Of a stretch of DNA of 64,000 bases, positions 60,476 to 64,000 are shown in pieces. How positions within the stretch are numbered: the first letter of the stretch is position 1; each line of letters opens with the position of its first letter. Source of the stretch: Actinomycetota bacterium (GTDB lineage Bacteria > Actinomycetota > Acidimicrobiia > Acidimicrobiales > Ilumatobacteraceae). Under the pieces are notes generated by a model. That model was not told the DNA's origin. It made no database searches and was given only the letters and a program-made list of their open reading frames with translations. Location: contig VGAK01000004.1 in the NCBI GenBank assembly GCA_016870775.1, forward strand, positions 1 to 64,000, written 5' to 3'. A program made the position numbers and the translations under genes.

Positions 60476-63355
60476 ATGACCGACTCTCCGTTCCCCCTCA
60501 CCACCCCTCGTTTCGCCGAGGATCACTTTGCGCTTCGTCACCTCGGATTGACCGACTCCGATCGCACCGAGATGCTCGCGGTGATCGGGTGCGACAGTGT
60601 CGAGGACCTGCTCGAGTCAGCCGTTCCCGACTCGATTCGAGAGCGCAGTCCCCTCTCGCTCCCCCCGCCCCTCGCCGAGCATGAGGTGCTCGACCGGCTC
60701 CGCGGCAAGTTCGAGGGTCTTCCCCGGCGCACGAGCATGATCGGGCAGGGGTACTACGGAACGATCACACCCCCCGTCATCCAGCGGAATGTGCTGGAGA
60801 ATCCGGCGTGGTACACCGCCTACACCCCGTACCAACCCGAGATCAGCCAGGGGCGACTCGAGGCACTCCTCAATTTCCAGACCATGGTCGCAGAGATCAC
60901 GGGCCTGCCCCTCGCGAACGCGTCGCTGCTCGATGAGGCGACAGCCGTGGCTGAGGCGGTGACCATGGCCCACCGAATCTCCAAATCCCAGAGCAACACC
61001 GTCCTCGTGGATGTCGACATCCACCCCCAGATCCTCGCGGTTCTCGTCACGAGGTGCACGCCGCTCGGTATCGCAATAGAGACCGTGGCCTTCGACGAGA
61101 TGACTCTCGGTGATCACTTCGCCGTCGTCGTCTCGTGGCCCGGATCGTCCGGGCGCCTCCACCGTCCGGATGCGGTGCAAGCCATTGTTGACAGTGCGCA
61201 CCGCAACGGCGCGGTGGCGATCGCAGTGACCGACCTCCTCGCGTGCACGCTCATCGTCCCGCCGGGTCAACTCGGTTTCGACGTCTGTGTCGGGTCGTCG
61301 CAACGATTCGGTGTCCCAATGGGATATGGGGGACCCCACGCCGCCTTCATGTCGACCCGCGAGGAGCACGCACGCTCCCTCCCGGGACGTCTCGTGGGGG
61401 TCAGCACCGACACTGCGGGTCGGCCCGCGCTCCGGCTCGCCCTGCAGACTCGGGAACAGCACATCCGGCGCGAGAAGGCCACCTCAAACATCTGCACGGC
61501 TCAGGTGCTCTTGGCGAACATGGCCGGCTTCTACGGCGTGTGGCACGGCCCCGAAGGCCTCCGGGCGATCGCCACCCGAGTCCACTCACTGGCGGCCCGT
61601 GCCGCGTCTGCGATCCGGGCGGCCGGCGCGCTGCTCGATGCTGACATGTTCTTCGACACCGTCACGGTGCGGGTGTCCGATGCCCTGGCCACGGTCGAGG
61701 CCGCGAGAGCGGCGGGAGTCAACATCCGCTGTCTCGATGGCGGGCGCGTCAGCTTGAGCGTGGACGAGACGACCAACGAAGCACGGCTCGAGGTCCTGCT
61801 CGCAGCACTCGGATGGGGGCCGTTGGCAGCCACCGCGGAACCGCGGTTGGCCGGGTGTCTGAGGACAGATGAGTTCATGTCACAGTCTGTGTTCACGCGT
61901 CATCGGACCGAACACGAGATGCTCCGCTACATCCGGCGCCTCTCAGATCGCGACCTCGCATTGGATCGGACGATGATCCCGCTCGGATCCTGCACGATGA
62001 AATTGAACGCCACCACCGAGATGCTGCCCGTCACGTGGCCCGAGTTCGCGGGACTGCACCCCTACGTCCCCGACGACGAGAGCGCCGGGATGCGTGCCGT
62101 CGCCGAAGAGTTGTGCTCTTGGTTGTGCGAGATCACCGGCTACGACGCCGTCAGCCTGCAACCAAATGCGGGGTCACAGGGCGAGTTCGCGGGACTGCTC
62201 GCGATCGCCGCATGGCACCGTTCGAGGGGTAACCCCGGCAGAAACATCTGCCTCATCCCCGAGAGCGCGCACGGGACGAATGCTGCGAGCGCGGTGATGG
62301 CGGGAATGCGGGTGGTCGTGGTGCGTTGCGATGCCGATGGCAATGTGGATGAAGCCGATCTCGCGGACAAGGTGGGGGCGGCCGGCGACGGTCTCGCGGC
62401 GTTGATGGTCACGTATCCGTCGACCCATGGAGTCTTCGAGGAATCCATCGGGCGCATGTGCGCCCTGATCCATGACCACGGTGGTCAGGTGTACGTCGAT
62501 GGCGCGAATCTCAACGCACTCGTCGGAACCGCCAAGCCGGGACGTTTCGGAGCCGACGTGAGCCATCTCAACCTCCACAAGACCTTCTGCATCCCCCATG
62601 GCGGAGGTGGCCCCGGCGTGGGCCCTGTCGCGGTGCGCTCCCATTTGGCGCCGTTCCTGCCCTCCCATCCCCTCTCCCCCGGGGGTCAGGTCGGACCCGT
62701 GTCGGCAGCGCCCCTCGGGTCAGCCGGGATCATCGCGATTCCATGGGTCTACATCTCGATGATGGGCGCCCACGGTCTCCTTCAGGCGACGGCCGACGCG
62801 ATCCTGGCAGCCAATTACGTCGCGGCACGGCTCGAGGCGCACTTCCCCGTGCTCTACCGCGGTCGCACCGGGCGCGTCGCGCACGAGTGCATTCTCGACG
62901 TCGGTCGGGTCGTCAAGGAGGCGGGCCTGTCCATCGACGATGTCGCCAAGCGTCTCATGGATTTCGGGATCCATGCCCCGACCATGAGTTTCCCGGTCGC
63001 GAACACCTTGATGGTCGAGCCGACCGAGAGTGAGTCGCTCGCTGAGATCGACCGCTTCTGTGAGGCGATGACGGTGATTCGAGATGAAATTGCCGAGGTC
63101 GCATCGGGTCACGTCCAGGTGGCCGAGTCGGTCTTGCGCAACGCTCCCCACACCGTCGAGGACGTTGTGGCCGACTGGGAGCGCCCCTACAGCCGCGAAC
63201 AAGCGTTGTTCCCCCTTGCGAGGCTTCGGACGAGGGGCTACTACCCGCCCGTCTCGCGGGTCGACGCCGTGCAGGGTGACCGCAATCTGGTCTGCACCTG
63301 TGCCCCCATCGAGGAATACGCCGTGACCCTCGGTGCGGATACCGTGTCGGCATGA
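60476..63355 (+). CDS. gcvP: Glycine dehydrogenase (decarboxylating), P-protein, fused form
   Basis: 959 aa homodimeric P-protein of the glycine cleavage system. It decarboxylates glycine and passes the aminomethyl group to the lipoyl H-protein. The N-terminal half has [10 protein letters not shown] and the C-terminal half the PLP Lys702 in [16 protein letters not shown], followed by GPVAV. This is the single-chain form, not split gcvPA/gcvPB. ATG 60476 lies about 26 bases behind the second riboswitch aptamer. gcvH is not visible, and gcvT is convergent at the window end. Confidence 0.97.
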   Translation: MTDSPFPLTTPRFAEDHFALRHLGLTDSDRTEMLAVIGCDSVEDLLESAVPDSIRERSPLSLPPPLAEHEVLDRLRGKFEGLPRRTSMIGQGYYGTITPPVIQRNVLENPAWYTAYTPYQPEISQGRLEALLNFQTMVAEITGLPLANASLLDEATAVAEAVTMAHRISKSQSNTVLVDVDIHPQILAVLVTRCTPLGIAIETVAFDEMTLGDHFAVVVSWPGSSGRLHRPDAVQAIVDSAHRNGAVAIAVTDLLACTLIVPPGQLGFDVCVGSSQRFGVPMGYGGPHAAFMSTREEHARSLPGRLVGVSTDTAGRPALRLALQTREQHIRREKATSNICTAQVLLANMAGFYGVWHGPEGLRAIATRVHSLAARAASAIRAAGALLDADMFFDTVTVRVSDALATVEAARAAGVNIRCLDGGRVSLSVDETTNEARLEVLLAALGWGPLAATAEPRLAGCLRTDEFMSQSVFTRHRTEHEMLRYIRRLSDRDLALDRTMIPLGSCTMKLNATTEMLPVTWPEFAGLHPYVPDDESAGMRAVAEELCSWLCEITGYDAVSLQPNAGSQGEFAGLLAIAAWHRSRGNPGRNICLIPESAHGTNAASAVMAGMRVVVVRCDADGNVDEADLADKVGAAGDGLAALMVTYPSTHGVFEESIGRMCALIHDHGGQVYVDGANLNALVGTAKPGRFGADVSHLNLHKTFCIPHGGGGPGVGPVAVRSHLAPFLPSHPLSPGGQVGPVSAAPLGSAGIIAIPWVYISMMGAHGLLQATADAILAANYVAARLEAHFPVLYRGRTGRVAHECILDVGRVVKEAGLSIDDVAKRLMDFGIHAPTMSFPVANTLMVEPTESESLAEIDRFCEAMTVIRDEIAEVASGHVQVAESVLRNAPHTVEDVVADWERPYSREQALFPLARLRTRGYYPPVSRVDAVQGDRNLVCTCAPIEEYAVTLGADTVSA

Positions 63356-63804
63356 CCACTGGGGAGCCCGCGGACGCAGCGGCGAACTCCGCGCACGCCG
63401 TCCCCCCCGGTTCGGGTGGGTCAACGAATCCGATCGAGCAGTTGTTTGGGCTGCTCACGCTCGTCGACCCCGTCGAGATGGTGGGCAAGGCCATCGACAC
63501 CTCGCGACGAACCACCGAGGCGATGCTTGCCGTCCTGGAGAACTTCGCGGGCACGCTCGAGAACCTGAATCGCACCACCACGCGGGTCAATGCGCTCCTT
63601 GACGACGTCGAGGAGCCGCTTCGTCGGGTGATGCCCCAAGTGGGGGCGGCAATGAACGCGATGGCGGCGATGGGCGAGGTCGCGGCGCAGATGGGTGAGA
63701 TCACCAAGCGCCTCGGTCCGTTGACCACGCTCGCTGAGAATGCTGGGGGACTCTTTGGCCTCAGGCCGAACCGGAACCCCTCGACTTCCTCACGAACGGA
63801 GTAG
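63352..63804 (+). CDS. Helical protein of unknown function co-translated with gcvP
   Basis: 150 aa. After a polar 28-residue start comes an amphipathic helical body ([60 protein letters not shown]) with Ala/Met-rich heptads reminiscent of phasin-like or coiled-coil proteins. No signal peptide. ATG 63352 overlaps the gcvP stop (ATGA), so it is expressed under the glycine riboswitch. The 3' end overlaps the convergent gcvT by 44 bases. Confidence 0.65.
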   Translation: MTTGEPADAAANSAHAVPPGSGGSTNPIEQLFGLLTLVDPVEMVGKAIDTSRRTTEAMLAVLENFAGTLENLNRTTTRVNALLDDVEEPLRRVMPQVGAAMNAMAAMGEVAAQMGEITKRLGPLTTLAENAGGLFGLRPNRNPSTSSRTE

Positions 63805-64000
63805 CGCACACCTCTGCGGGCAGCAAAGTTCCGCGCACATCGACCTCGACTGGATCCCCCATCCTGGTGTGAGGCGCCAGGAATGCAAGCGCGATGCAAT
63901 GCCCGAGAGTCGGCGAGAAGTTGCCGCTCGTGACCGTCCCGCTCGATCGACCTCCACTCAGCACATGGTTGCCGTCGCGGGCCGGGCGTCGCCCGTCGAT
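63761..64000 (-). CDS. gcvT: Aminomethyltransferase (T-protein), 3' end only
   Basis: The last 79 residues of a glycine cleavage T-protein, running off the window end. GRSSGTVTSGNFSPTLGH and VEVDVRGTLLPAEV followed by ATPFV are the conserved C-terminal barrel of GcvT. The frame is open to position 64000. T-protein transfers the one-carbon unit from the H-protein aminomethyl group to tetrahydrofolate. It is convergent to gcvP rather than in one gcvTHP operon, and its end overlaps the helical protein gene. Confidence 0.9.
   Translation of the reverse strand: MDGRRPARDGNHVLSGGRSSGTVTSGNFSPTLGHCIALAFLAPHTRMGDPVEVDVRGTLLPAEVCATPFVRKSRGSGSA

Overview
This 64 kb window looks like an ordinary chromosomal segment of a high-GC member of the Actinomycetota, most likely of class Acidimicrobiia. 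The phylum is supported by a complete Pup-proteasome locus (mpa, dop, pup, prcB, prcA, pafA), a WhiB regulator, a GuaB1-type IMPDH-family enzyme, HelY beside TatB/TatC, and a DUF4193-like acidic protein. The class is an inference from overall gene content. Genes are packed tightly, often with 4-base ATGA, GTGA or TTGA overlaps. I saw no rRNA, tRNA, transposase, integrase, phage module or CRISPR array. No gene-free stretch exceeds about 260 bases.

Layout. 1-9.5 kb: a heterodimeric ABC exporter (first subunit cut by the window edge), a lipoprotein, a histidine phosphatase, a methyltransferase, an M23 peptidoglycan hydrolase, an SDR oxidoreductase and heme A synthase. 9.5-19.6 kb: enoyl-CoA hydratase, threonylcarbamoyl-AMP synthase, GuaB1, cmk, plsC, M18 aminopeptidase, a second histidine phosphatase, a MobA-like transferase and RNase D. 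19.6-28 kb: TypA, a Cys/His-rich unknown, and a tkt-tal-LOG cluster preceded by nagA. 28-34.7 kb: a fatty-acid desaturase diverging from a TetR gene across a perfect 18-bp palindrome, an NDP-forming acyl-CoA synthetase, a PBP4-type peptidase and a LON-domain protein. 34.7-48.9 kb: small membrane proteins and TrmI, ferredoxin, the pupylation/proteasome locus, LepB, a GDPD, TatB-TatC-HelY. 48.9-57.3 kb: M20 amidohydrolase, a tandem ThyX-like protein, a DUF4193-like operon, enoyl-CoA hydratase, an Arg/Gly-rich unknown, a gamma-carbonic-anhydrase-like protein, a PrmA-like methyltransferase and WhiB. 57.4-64 kb: a glycine/one-carbon neighbourhood with threonine aldolase, an S1P-lyase-like PLP enzyme, a tandem glycine riboswitch driving gcvP, and the end of a convergent gcvT.

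Gene cooperation. The proteasome locus encodes tagging (PafA), tag removal (Dop), unfolding (Mpa) and degradation (PrcA/PrcB). Its Pup ends in Gly-Gly-Glu, so it should not need deamidation. tkt, tal and the LOG-family gene are translationally coupled, which suggests a route from nucleotide-derived ribose 5-phosphate into the pentose phosphate pathway. Threonine aldolase and GcvP both act on glycine, and gcvP lies under a glycine sensor.

The most striking pattern is regulatory. About 25 of roughly 39 uncoupled start codons have a TANNNT hexamer ending 6-9 bases upstream, as expected for leaderless transcripts. In three places the TAG stop codon of the upstream gene is itself the first half of that -10 hexamer. 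I used this pattern to choose many of the starts given here.
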